Positions 1 through 7,395 of a DNA stretch of 12,783 nucleotides are shown piece after piece (the first letter of the stretch is position 1; each line of letters starts with the position of its first letter). Source of the stretch: JBIICS01 sp044238735 (GTDB taxonomy: Bacteria > Bacteroidota > Bacteroidia > UBA4408); assembly GCA_044238735.1 (NCBI GenBank), contig JBIICS010000081.1, forward strand, positions 1-12,783, given 5' to 3'. The notes below the pieces were generated by a model. It worked only from the letters and a program-made list of their open reading frames with translations, did not search any database and was not told where the DNA came from. The position numbers and the translations under genes were made by a program.

Positions 1-2172
1 GCCAATACACTTACCAAGCTCACCAACAATGGCAGTTGGGATGGAAATGGATTTTCGTTTCAGTCGGTAGGCAACAATGGCTACATGCAAACTACGGTAG
101 CTGAAACCAATACTGAACGTATGATTGGCTTAAGTGCTTCGGATGCCAATGCCAATTTTACTTCAATTCAATTTGCATTTTACCTTTCTAACGGTGGCGC
201 ACTTCGTATTTATGAATCCGGAACCGACCGTGGTGGTTTTGGTGCCTATTCAAACGGCGATATTTTAAAAATTGCCGTTGAAAACAATGTGGTTAAATAC
301 TACCGAAATACTACTGTTTTATTTACAAGCAGTGTTGCCCCTACCTTGCCTTTATTTGTAGATGTTTCTAATAACAGCATTGGCGCTACTGCCAATAACG
401 TTAAAATATCCAATGGTAGCCTCGGAATCTTTAATGCTATAGGAACTAATTTAGGGACTGCTCCAGTTTATCAATGGAAACTTAACGGTGTAAATGTGGG
501 TTCTAATAGCACGTCTTATACTAATAACTCACTTAATAATAATGATGTACTATTTTGCTCAGTAACACCAGATTTAGGAGGATGTTTTTCTAGCAATTAT
601 TCATCTAACTCCCTTACAATTGTTGAACCTACTATTGGAAGCACTACCTGGTCGGGTGCAACTAACGACTGGAATACAGCTTCAAACTGGAGTAATGGCG
701 TTCCCAATAAATATATGAATGCGATAATTGCATCGGGAACTAATCCTATCATTAATACAAATGCTAATGTTAATAGCCTAACCATTAACTCTGGTAGATC
801 TTTAACGATATTTAATTCCTCATTATCCTTGGACATTTATGGAAATATCTCCAATTCCGGAACTTTTATTCCAAATAATAGCACCGTTACTATTTACGGA
901 TGTTCATCGCCAACTACAATTACCTCTGTTGCAGGTATTACGTTTTCCAACCTCATCATTAACAATAGTGCGGGTGTTATACTTGGTGGTACAAATAATG
1001 TAACCGTTAGTACTTCCCTTAACTTAATAAATGGTGTTGTTACCACCGGTTCTAATAATTTAATTTTAAGTAATTCAATTGCTTCAAACCTAACATATAG
1101 TAATGGCTTTGTATTTGGTAATTTTAGAAGGCGAATTGTATCAAATACCAGTACTTATTTCTTTCCAATTGGCAATGGAACTAATCCGTCAGACAGACAC
1201 CTTGCGGCATTCATCAACAACAATCTTACCGGGATTACCTCTATAACTGGATCTGTAAACGATTTTATTCAGATTTCGCCCAATAATGATGCGTCGCTCA
1301 ATACTACTCAAAACGGGACAGTAATTAACTCTACAATTGGTGAAACTACTGGACAAACTGTTATTTGGAACTTTTCACCGATAGGAGCTCGAACAGGTGG
1401 TAACTTTGGAATTAGATTATATGTTGAAAACACCACATTAAATTCTTCTGATGACAATCAATTCTGCCCACTTAGAAGAACCAACACTACAAGCTATGTT
1501 AATTTTTTAACTGAGGATGCTTCAACAACTATTCCTTCAGGAGGAAGTGCCGGGAGAATTTTTAGTTCGGGTAACGGATTTGCGCAAAGATCAGGTTATA
1601 CTGCATTAGATCAATTTACTATTGGTAAAAGTGGTTTGGGTCCACTACCAGTTGAACTAACTTCATTCGAAGCCAATTGTAATAACGAGGAAGTCATCTT
1701 AAAATGGACTACAGCTTCAGAAGTTAATAATGATTATTTTGAATTAGAGCGGATTAATGGTGATGTAAAACCAGTGTCGATTACTAAAATTAAAGGAGCT
1801 GGAAATAGCAAACAAACTAAATACTATCAATTTATAGATTCATCACCAAACCAGGGAATAAATTATTACCGATTAAAGCAAACAGATTTGGATGGACAAT
1901 ACAAGTACTCCGAAACCATCTCTGTAAACTGTAATAACAAAAGCAATCAATGGTCTAATATATATCCTAACCCCGGACAAAAAGAACTTTATATTGAAAC
2001 TATCGATCCAAATTATGTTAAGCAAACATACAAAATTTATGATTCTAAATGTCAACTCATAAGTGAAGGCATTTTAGAGCAAAAAGTAAATATCCAAACC
2101 ACAGAATTTTCGAGCGGTATTTATTTAATATTGCTTGAAAACGGAGAGAGTTTTAAATGGGTTAAATTTTGA
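1..2172 (+). CDS. T9SS-secreted multidomain surface protein, 5' truncated by window edge
   Basis: Frame 1 is open from the first base to a TGA at 2170-2172 (723 visible residues); no signal peptide is seen, so the true start lies outside the window. In order: a beta-rich lectin/SPRY-like region (about residues 1-145, with 'TERMIGLS' and 'GALRIYESG', a type seen in Bacteroidota surface proteins); an Ig/PKD-like domain (about 153-208, 'YQWKLNGVNVG', two Cys); a stalk of short beta repeats opening with W217 in 'TTWSGATNDWNTASNW'; a conserved block with 'FPIGNGT' (near 387) and 'FINNNLTG'; the linker 'PLPVELTSFEA' from 548; and a type A T9SS sorting domain (about 652-723, 'IYPNPG' near 654, then 'SSGIYLILLENG'). 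Known for the family: such proteins cross the outer membrane by T9SS and are anchored or released after CTD cleavage. The C-terminal ~500 residues are paralogous to those of the 2477-7195 product. The ligand is unknown; an adhesin role is inferred. Confidence 0.93.
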   Translation, partial: ANTLTKLTNNGSWDGNGFSFQSVGNNGYMQTTVAETNTERMIGLSASDANANFTSIQFAFYLSNGGALRIYESGTDRGGFGAYSNGDILKIAVENNVVKYYRNTTVLFTSSVAPTLPLFVDVSNNSIGATANNVKISNGSLGIFNAIGTNLGTAPVYQWKLNGVNVGSNSTSYTNNSLNNNDVLFCSVTPDLGGCFSSNYSSNSLTIVEPTIGSTTWSGATNDWNTASNWSNGVPNKYMNAIIASGTNPIINTNANVNSLTINSGRSLTIFNSSLSLDIYGNISNSGTFIPNNSTVTIYGCSSPTTITSVAGITFSNLIINNSAGVILGGTNNVTVSTSLNLINGVVTTGSNNLILSNSIASNLTYSNGFVFGNFRRRIVSNTSTYFFPIGNGTNPSDRHLAAFINNNLTGITSITGSVNDFIQISPNNDASLNTTQNGTVINSTIGETTGQTVIWNFSPIGARTGGNFGIRLYVENTTLNSSDDNQFCPLRRTNTTSYVNFLTEDASTTIPSGGSAGRIFSSGNGFAQRSGYTALDQFTIGKSGLGPLPVELTSFEANCNNEEVILKWTTASEVNNDYFELERINGDVKPVSITKIKGAGNSKQTKYYQFIDSSPNQGINYYRLKQTDLDGQYKYSETISVNCNNKSNQWSNIYPNPGQKELYIETIDPNYVKQTYKIYDSKCQLISEGILEQKVNIQTTEFSSGIYLILLENGESFKWVKF

Positions 2173-2178
2173 TTCATG

Positions 2179-2205
2179 TATTTAATTAAGGACTTATTTA
2201 ATTAA
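2179..2205. repeat. Direct repeat of TATTTAATTAA, possible weak terminator
   Basis: TATTTAATTAA occurs at 2179-2189 and 2195-2205. Each copy contains the self-complementary TTAATTAA, so the two can pair as a weak AT-only hairpin 7 bases after the gene 1 stop, with a T-rich tract downstream (2206-2218). It could end transcription of gene 1, but the stem has no G/C pairs, so this is only a possibility. Confidence 0.35.
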
Positions 2206-2327
2206 TTCTGTTTCTTTACAATCAAAAACCGTAACTCCTATTTGCCCTAGCTTTTTTTACTTTAAAACCTTCAAAAACTTAGACTAAAACTTATTAACAA
2301 ATAGTTTAAAAGGTGTTTTAGCAAGAC

Positions 2328-2346
2328 AATTGAGGTGGTATCCCCC
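2328..2346 (+). promoter_or_regulatory. Candidate regulatory element AATTG(A/G)(G/T)GTGGTA(T/G)CCCCC, copy 1
   Basis: This 19-bp stretch matches 10308-10326 at 16 of 19 positions, with the core GTGGTA-N-CCCCC identical in both. The two copies lie upstream of the two signal-peptide-bearing surface protein genes and are not part of any coding homology. Copy 1 ends 130 bases before the ATG at 2477 and 24 bases before a 7/8 match to the Bacteroidota -7 box (2371-2378). That would place it about -37 to -55, where an activator would bind. The binding protein is unknown; the LuxR-type regulator at 9629-10300 is the obvious local candidate (inference). Confidence 0.5.
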
Positions 2347-2476
2347 TATTATTTTGTGTAACATTTTAAAGAAATTTGAGGTATAAATTAGTAGAATTCT
2401 AATTATTAGAATTAATTAGCTTATGCTTATTTCAAATCTAAGATTTATTATGTACAATACATGTTACCATTGATAA

Positions 2477-5400
2477 ATGAAAAGTAGTTTAAAAAATTTT
2501 TGTATTTATCTAATTATACTTTTTTCCTCAATTAAAAGTTGGGGTCAAATTACTTGCTCAAATCCCTCCTCGTGTGGCGGAGCTCAAAGCGATGCAGCCA
2601 AATTTAAATGTAAAGTTTATGAGAACGCCAATTATCAAGGCGAAAATTTACCCACCCTAGATATAGGAGAATATGCTCGCATGTACCTTACACCCGGTAC
2701 ATATGTTTGGAGTGCTTCTGGTACTGATGGAAACTGTGGAAGTATTGTTAAATTAGAATTACAATGGGAAGGTGTTGGGGCTTATGTATATACAACGTCT
2801 GCATGTAATACCGGTACAATAAATACAACTGATGGGCAGGCCAGCGGAATATACATTCAGCTTGTAGTTCACCCTTGCATGGAAGGCTGGTATTTATTAG
2901 GTACAACCGTTAACTCTGGTGTATTGTCAGGATGCAACAACTGCTCAGGCAACATAAACGGTTGGTCTAATTCATATTCCTGTCCAACGGCACCAACGAT
3001 AACTACTCAACCTTCTAATGCTTCAAAATGTTCCTCTGGGAGCGCTTCTTTTACAGTTGCTGCTTCGGGAGCTAGCTCTTATCAATGGCAATATTCCAGT
3101 GACAATACCAATTGGACTAATGTTACGAATGGTACACCGACTAATGCAACATACAGTGGTGCAACATCAACAAACCTAACCATAAACGGATCTATTAGTG
3201 GAGGCCCATATTATTACAGATGCAAAACAGTTAGCTCAGGAGGTTGTATTAGAAATTCAAACTCTGCCACTCTCACCACTAATACGAATGCCTCCACCAC
3301 TAATCCATCAATTACCGCACAAAGTACTTGTCAGAATGGAGCTGCTTTACCCAGTTTAACCGTTAGCGGAAGTGGAAGTCCAACCTTAACTTACTCTTGG
3401 TATACTAATCCCATCAACTCCAATATCGGAGGTACCTTTATACCCGGGGCAACATCTTCTTCATATAGTCCTCCAAACTCCACAGTTGGTACTGTTTATT
3501 ATTATTGTGTAGTTTCAAATTCGTGTAATAGTGTAACATCAGCAGTTTCCGGAGCCCACACTGTAAATTCCAATCCTTCGGCCCCGGCAACCCCTACAAC
3601 TAACTCACCTAATTGTACAAATGTAACCTTAACAGGAAATCCACCAACAGCAAGTTGGTACTGGCAAGGAACCAATGCAAGCGGAACTAGTACAGCAAGT
3701 CCCACCACTTCTTCATCAACTGTGAGTTTATCTGGAACTTATTATGTTAGAGCGTTTAATGGATCTTGTTGGTCCTCATCCACAAGTGTTTCCGTTACTA
3801 TAAAAACCGCTTCTACTGCCCCAACCGGAGCTACCGCCTCCAGCGGAACAGTTTGTAGCGGCGGAAGCTCAACTTTAACAGTAACAGGTGGTAGCCTTGG
3901 CACTGGCGCTTCATGGAGATGGTACACCGTTAGTTGTGGAGGCACATTAGTTGGAACAGGCGCGAGTTTATCTGCATCACCATCAACCACAACTACCTAT
4001 TTTGTAAGAGCAGAAGGTGACTGTAACAATACGGCTTGTCAATCAGTTACAGTTATAGTTGATGCAGGAGCTGGCCCTACAGTTCCGACTATTTCGGGCA
4101 CATCAAATTTTTGTATTGGAAGCAGTGTAACCTTAACGCCTAATTTTCCAACCGGCGGAACTATAACAAATACAGGTGGATTCAATTACCATGTATTTAC
4201 ATCGAATGGATCGTTTACGCCCGCTCAATCATGGAGAACTGAAACAATAATTGTTGCTGGCGGTGGTGGGGGAGGTACCAATGGAGGGGGTGGTGGTGGA
4301 GCCGGTGGAGTTATTTACAACCCTAATGATGTTGTAAATAGCGGCGCAAACGCAGTTGTTGTTGGAGTTGGCGGTGCGAGTGGCTCGCCCGGTATTAATG
4401 GCGGAAATTCATCTTTCGATGGTGCAACTGCGATAGGTGGAGGAGGTGGTGCTTCTCGTGATGCAGGGGCTGGAGGACAAAATGGTGGTTCTGGAGGAGG
4501 TGGCGCTGGAACATCTGAAGCTGGCTCCGGAAGCGCAAGTGCAACCTATTCTTCAGGAAATACGAATACACAATTTGTTGCTAGTCCAACAACTGCAACT
4601 AATTCCTCTTGCCCAACCGATTTAAGTGTTACAATTCCATCGGGAGCAACGATAACTAGTGTTAATGTCTCATACACTATGGAGGCCATAGGCTCTGGTT
4701 GGAGAAGCGAACAGAGATCCTATGTTCAATGCACAAACCCTGGCGGTTCAAAAGAAGCCACTATCTATAGCGTAACAGGAGATGCTGCTGGTGTTCAGGC
4801 ATATTCTCGGACTGGACTAACCATTGCAAATGGAGTTTCAGGAGGTGGTACTATTAATTTTAGGTTACATGCTTTTAGAACTTATGAGGGAACCGCAGGT
4901 TGCAATGCATTAGTTAATCGAGTAAATAACAATACTTTTTCAATAACCGTTAACTATAACCTCCCCTCTCCCTCAAGATCTCTTGCAGGAACAGGAACAT
5001 CCGGGCAAGGCAATAATGGTGGCAAAGGCACTTCGCCTGACCAAGGTTGCAATTCGGCTGGTGGCGGAGGTGGTGGAGCTGGAGGTGCAGGAACTGCTGC
5101 CGCTAACAATGTTGGTGGTAACGGTGGTGCCGGGGTGCAGTACGCTGGGTTCTCAGCAGTTTCTGCCGTTACCAATGGATGGTTTGGCGGTGGCGGCGGA
5201 GGCGGCGGTACCAACTTTTTAGGATGTGGCGGAAGCGGTGTAAATCCAACCATGGGTGCGGGCGGAAATGGCGGTGGAGGTTCAGGCGAAACTTCAAATG
5301 GGGTAGCTAATTCTGGAGGTGGCGGTGGAGCAGAACGTTCTGGAGGATCGGGAGTGGTAATTATCAAATATCCCACGGGTTCATGGAGTTCAAGCAATAC

Positions 5401-7195
5401 ATCAGTTGCTACTGTTAATTCCTCAACAGGGGTTGTTAATGGAGTTGGTGTAGGAACTGCAACCATTACGTATATAGTAAGCAATGGTACTTGTACAAAC
5501 TCTAGTTCTTTTGTTGTAACAATTACAGGACCCGCTACAAACGGTTTAAGCGCAAATGACTATGTTTGGTTAGGTTCGAATTCTACAAGTTGGCAAAACA
5601 CAGTCAATTGGTTAGTATTTAATGGTACAAATTTAATTACTACTTCAAGTTTACCCACTACATCTAATAATGTAACTGTAAAACCAGTAGCGGGATGTAT
5701 AATCAATCAACCGACAGTTGATGGAGCTATTGCAACAATTGATGCTTCAGGATCAAATAATTGTAAAGATTTAACAATAGAAAGTGGCGCAACTGTAACC
5801 ATGGGCGCAAACCGAACATTAAATGTGGCAGGTAATTGGACAAATCTTTCTACTACTTCTGCAAGCTTCGGAGAGAACACCGGAACTGTAGTGTTTACAG
5901 CAGCTAACAAAAATTTAAATAGTAATGTAACCGGTGGAGAATCATTCTTTAATCTTACCTCAAATTTGGCTTCAACTTTAACCATCAATAATAATGTTCT
6001 GGTAAGCAACTCATTATCGCTAAGTGGAGTAATTACTACCGGCCCTAATTTATTTCATCTTACAAATTCATCATCTGACGTAAGTTCGTTACCAATTAAT
6101 ACCGGCCATGTTAATGGAACGCTAAGAAGAACCATTGCTTCAAACACTTTTACCTATTCTTTTCCGGTTGGTAATGGAACTACACTAACCAGCAATCGTT
6201 ACTTGTTGGAATTTATAAATAATAACCTTACAGGTGTAACAGAATTGGATTGTTTTGTAAATGCAATTAATGAAAGCGGAAATGAAGACGATCCACTTCT
6301 AGACACTACCGTTAAATGTATGCAATTTGGTACCGCTCTGAGCGAATATCTGGAGAGCGCTCAATGGGATTTGTCACCGGTTTCCGGAAGCCCATCAGGA
6401 AATTATGGTGTTCGATTATATTTAGCCAATATATCTAATCTAAGCAGTGTTGACAACAATCGTTTTGCAGTAGTAAAAAGAAATTCCTCTTCAATCAATT
6501 ACAATGATTGGGACGCCTTTTCTGCTTCAACCTCTATACCGAGTGTTGGATCATTAGGTAGAATTTGCAATAACTCAGCAACAGATTATGCTCAAAAAAA
6601 TGGATTCAACTCTTTTTCTAAATTTGGTATTGCAAAAGCCAGAATATTTACCTCCCCTTTGCCTGTAAAATTAAGTTCTCTTGAAGTATCATGTGATAAG
6701 GACATCAAAAAATTAAGTTGGAAAACGCTTAAAGAAAGTAATTGTAATTTATACGTTATTGAGGGTTCTACCGATGGTTTAAATTATGAGGAGATTAAAC
6801 AATTAGATTGCGAAAACAATCCGAATGGCTTCAGCTACTATTACGAAACCAATGACAACAAAAACTATTTTAAATTAAAGCAAATAGATTTTGATGGCAA
6901 CTACGAATACTTCGGACCGGTTTACGCAAATTGCAACAACAATGAGATAAACTCCATTAAAATTTTCCCTAATCCAAATAACGGTGAACAAATAAATATT
7001 CAGTTATATAATACATTAGATTCGGATGTGACGTATTCAGTTTACAACGCATTAGGTCAGGTTATTTATAACGGTAACTTCAAGACAGGGCAACAGTTGT
7101 ATCAAATTAATCTGGAAAAAAAATTAAGTAATGGAATTTACTTTATACGTTTACAATACAATTCGTTTAGTTTTATTGTAAATAGTAAAGAATAG
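2477..7195 (+). CDS. Giant T9SS-secreted Ig-repeat protein with nested glycine-rich domain
   Basis: 1572 residues. The start is fixed: in-frame TGA and TAA codons (2471-2476) directly precede the ATG, and a signal peptide follows (K2-K6, hydrophobic 7-18, probable cleavage near 'SWGQ', 21-24). Next are an unrecognised Cys-containing N-domain (25-168); an Ig-like domain (172-268, 'SYQWQYSSDN', 'GGPYYYRC'); two further Ig/PKD-like domains (about 277-363 and 368-444); and a four-Cys Ig-like unit of the CHU_C-associated type (446-530; C460, C487, C516, C521). Then comes an Ig-like (BIg_2-like) domain split into 534-561 and 967-1019 by a long glycine-rich insert (567-966). The C-terminal half (1025-1572) has the 'W...NW' beta-stalk, 'FPVGNGT' and 'FINNNLTG' blocks, 'PLPVKLSS' (1394-1401) and a type A sorting domain ('IFPNPN' 1496-1501, 'SNGIYFIRL' 1551-1559). 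It is probably an outer-surface adhesin or matrix protein exported by Sec and then T9SS; the ligand is unknown. Confidence 0.95.
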   Translation: MKSSLKNFCIYLIILFSSIKSWGQITCSNPSSCGGAQSDAAKFKCKVYENANYQGENLPTLDIGEYARMYLTPGTYVWSASGTDGNCGSIVKLELQWEGVGAYVYTTSACNTGTINTTDGQASGIYIQLVVHPCMEGWYLLGTTVNSGVLSGCNNCSGNINGWSNSYSCPTAPTITTQPSNASKCSSGSASFTVAASGASSYQWQYSSDNTNWTNVTNGTPTNATYSGATSTNLTINGSISGGPYYYRCKTVSSGGCIRNSNSATLTTNTNASTTNPSITAQSTCQNGAALPSLTVSGSGSPTLTYSWYTNPINSNIGGTFIPGATSSSYSPPNSTVGTVYYYCVVSNSCNSVTSAVSGAHTVNSNPSAPATPTTNSPNCTNVTLTGNPPTASWYWQGTNASGTSTASPTTSSSTVSLSGTYYVRAFNGSCWSSSTSVSVTIKTASTAPTGATASSGTVCSGGSSTLTVTGGSLGTGASWRWYTVSCGGTLVGTGASLSASPSTTTTYFVRAEGDCNNTACQSVTVIVDAGAGPTVPTISGTSNFCIGSSVTLTPNFPTGGTITNTGGFNYHVFTSNGSFTPAQSWRTETIIVAGGGGGGTNGGGGGGAGGVIYNPNDVVNSGANAVVVGVGGASGSPGINGGNSSFDGATAIGGGGGASRDAGAGGQNGGSGGGGAGTSEAGSGSASATYSSGNTNTQFVASPTTATNSSCPTDLSVTIPSGATITSVNVSYTMEAIGSGWRSEQRSYVQCTNPGGSKEATIYSVTGDAAGVQAYSRTGLTIANGVSGGGTINFRLHAFRTYEGTAGCNALVNRVNNNTFSITVNYNLPSPSRSLAGTGTSGQGNNGGKGTSPDQGCNSAGGGGGGAGGAGTAAANNVGGNGGAGVQYAGFSAVSAVTNGWFGGGGGGGGTNFLGCGGSGVNPTMGAGGNGGGGSGETSNGVANSGGGGGAERSGGSGVVIIKYPTGSWSSSNTSVATVNSSTGVVNGVGVGTATITYIVSNGTCTNSSSFVVTITGPATNGLSANDYVWLGSNSTSWQNTVNWLVFNGTNLITTSSLPTTSNNVTVKPVAGCIINQPTVDGAIATIDASGSNNCKDLTIESGATVTMGANRTLNVAGNWTNLSTTSASFGENTGTVVFTAANKNLNSNVTGGESFFNLTSNLASTLTINNNVLVSNSLSLSGVITTGPNLFHLTNSSSDVSSLPINTGHVNGTLRRTIASNTFTYSFPVGNGTTLTSNRYLLEFINNNLTGVTELDCFVNAINESGNEDDPLLDTTVKCMQFGTALSEYLESAQWDLSPVSGSPSGNYGVRLYLANISNLSSVDNNRFAVVKRNSSSINYNDWDAFSASTSIPSVGSLGRICNNSATDYAQKNGFNSFSKFGIAKARIFTSPLPVKLSSLEVSCDKDIKKLSWKTLKESNCNLYVIEGSTDGLNYEEIKQLDCENNPNGFSYYYETNDNKNYFKLKQIDFDGNYEYFGPVYANCNNNEINSIKIFPNPNNGEQINIQLYNTLDSDVTYSVYNALGQVIYNGNFKTGQQLYQINLEKKLSNGIYFIRLQYNSFSFIVNSKE
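4175..5380 (+). other. Glycine-rich, phage-tail-fibre-like domain inserted in an Ig-like domain
   Basis: Residues 567-968 of the 2477-7195 product. The segment opens with 'YHVFTSNGSFTPA', runs through poly-Gly tracts (595-600, 603-608, 654-658, 862-867, 904-911) and closes with 'GGSGVVIIKYP' (956-966). From family knowledge, this opening, the GGGGGAGG blocks, 'GQGNNGG' and the 'SGVVII(R/K)YP' ending resemble glycine-rich domains in phage tail fibres and adhesins, where Gly tracts pack as polyglycine-II helices. Gly codons are a mixture of GGA, GGC, GGT and GGG, so this is not a simple DNA repeat. It is interrupted at about 686-835 by a non-Gly segment. It most likely forms a rigid binding tip or spacer; that function is inferred. 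Confidence 0.72.
4532..4981 (+). other. Beta-sandwich-like segment nested inside the glycine-rich domain
   Basis: Residues about 686-835 of the 2477-7195 product. Glycine runs stop, and alternating hydrophobic, strand-like sequence appears ('LSVTIPSGATITSVNVSYTM', 'GTINFRLHAFRTYEG', 'FSITVNYNL') with three Cys (C712, C752, C809). Before it the Gly-rich domain breaks off at 'GAGTSEAGSG', and after it the domain resumes at 'LAGTGTSGQGNNGG', the place expected from phage-type relatives. I do not recognise the family; a jelly-roll or carbohydrate-binding type of fold is only a guess from the strand pattern. Confidence 0.55.
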
Positions 7196-7196
7196 A

Positions 7197-7209
7197 TTTG
7201 AGTTTATAG
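7197..7209. repeat. 13-bp direct repeat TTTGAGTTTATAG, left copy
   Basis: This copy starts one base after the surface protein's stop codon. A perfect second copy lies at 7532-7544, so the pair brackets about 320 bp of hairpins and dispersed-type repeat. It could be a trace of an insertion or simply a member of a short repeat family. Confidence 0.5.
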
Positions 7210-7223
7210 GAATTCTAAAGCGT

Positions 7224-7258
7224 ACTATTGAACTAATGAACCAGTAAACTATTGAACT
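7224..7258. repeat. Short direct repeat ACTATTGAACT
   Basis: The 11-mer ACTATTGAACT occurs at 7224-7234 and 7248-7258, 24 bases apart, just left of the inverted repeat. It is probably part of the repeat mosaic; no function is evident. Confidence 0.4.
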
Positions 7259-7261
7259 GCA

Positions 7262-7331
7262 TTCAGATCCCGGACAGGGCATGAATTAATCAATATACAC
7301 TCAACTTCTCTTGCCCTTCCGGGAATCTGAA
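7262..7331. repeat. Inverted repeat with ~20-bp arms
   Basis: Arm 7262-7281 (TTCAGATCCCGGACAGGGCA) pairs with 7312-7331, whose reverse complement is TTCAGATTCCCGGAAGGGCA; the arms differ only by two offset single-base indels and are separated by a 30-base loop. It lies about 65 bases after the upstream stop codon. It has no T-run, so a REP-like palindrome fits better than a standard terminator, although it could still stabilise the 3' end of the long mRNA. Confidence 0.6.
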
Positions 7332-7344
7332 GAAGACCTGATTA

Positions 7345-7385
7345 CCGGTCGGAGCATTCTGCTATAGCAGAAATCCGAGATCCGG
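7345..7385. repeat. Symmetrical hairpin around a perfect 16-bp palindrome
   Basis: The centre TTCTGCTATAGCAGAA (7357-7372) is a perfect palindrome. It extends outwards with TCGGA (7349-7353) pairing with TCCGA (7374-7378) and CCGG (7345-7348) with CCGG (7382-7385), with small internal loops. It is GC-richer than its surroundings and has the shape of a REP or MITE-like repeat unit rather than a gene-specific operator. Confidence 0.55.
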
Positions 7386-7395
7386 AATCTTTAAA

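Larger units (their letters stand above)
2173..2476. other. Intergenic region upstream of the giant surface protein gene
   Basis: This 304-bp AT-rich gap has no supported coding sequence. It holds the AT palindromic repeats just after gene 1, a G/C-rich 19-bp element at 2328-2346 that stands out from the AT background, and at 2371-2378 the octamer GAAATTTG, which matches 7 of 8 positions of the Bacteroidota -7 box TAnnTTTG. If that octamer is used, the leader to the ATG would be roughly 90 bases. A tiny ATG-initiated frame at 2461-2487 overlaps the start codon, but nothing supports its translation. Confidence 0.7.

Noticed and set aside
2264..2292. AAAAC(C/T)T repeated at 10-12 base intervals, suggesting phased A-tracts and bent DNA
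   Set aside because: Only three copies in AT-rich sequence; too weak to separate from composition.
2461..2487. Tiny upstream frame (8 codons) overlapping the start codon of the 2477 gene
   Set aside because: Could in principle affect translation, but nothing beyond an ATG and a stop supports it, and such frames are expected by chance in AT-rich DNA.
4437..5222. Short plus-strand open frames within the Gly-rich region (4437-4625, 4983-5222)
   Set aside because: They lie inside the 2477-7195 gene in another frame and have low-complexity translations caused by the G-rich sequence.
4175..5380. Prophage remnant suggested by the tail-fibre-like Gly-rich sequence
   Set aside because: The frame is continuous with a signal peptide upstream and a T9SS sorting domain downstream, and there are no other phage genes or attachment sites in the window.
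4954..5484. Minus-strand proline-rich open frame of 176 codons
   Set aside because: It is the complement of the Gly-rich coding tract: GGN codons read as Pro-type codons on the other strand and suppress stops. No start context or recognisable domain.
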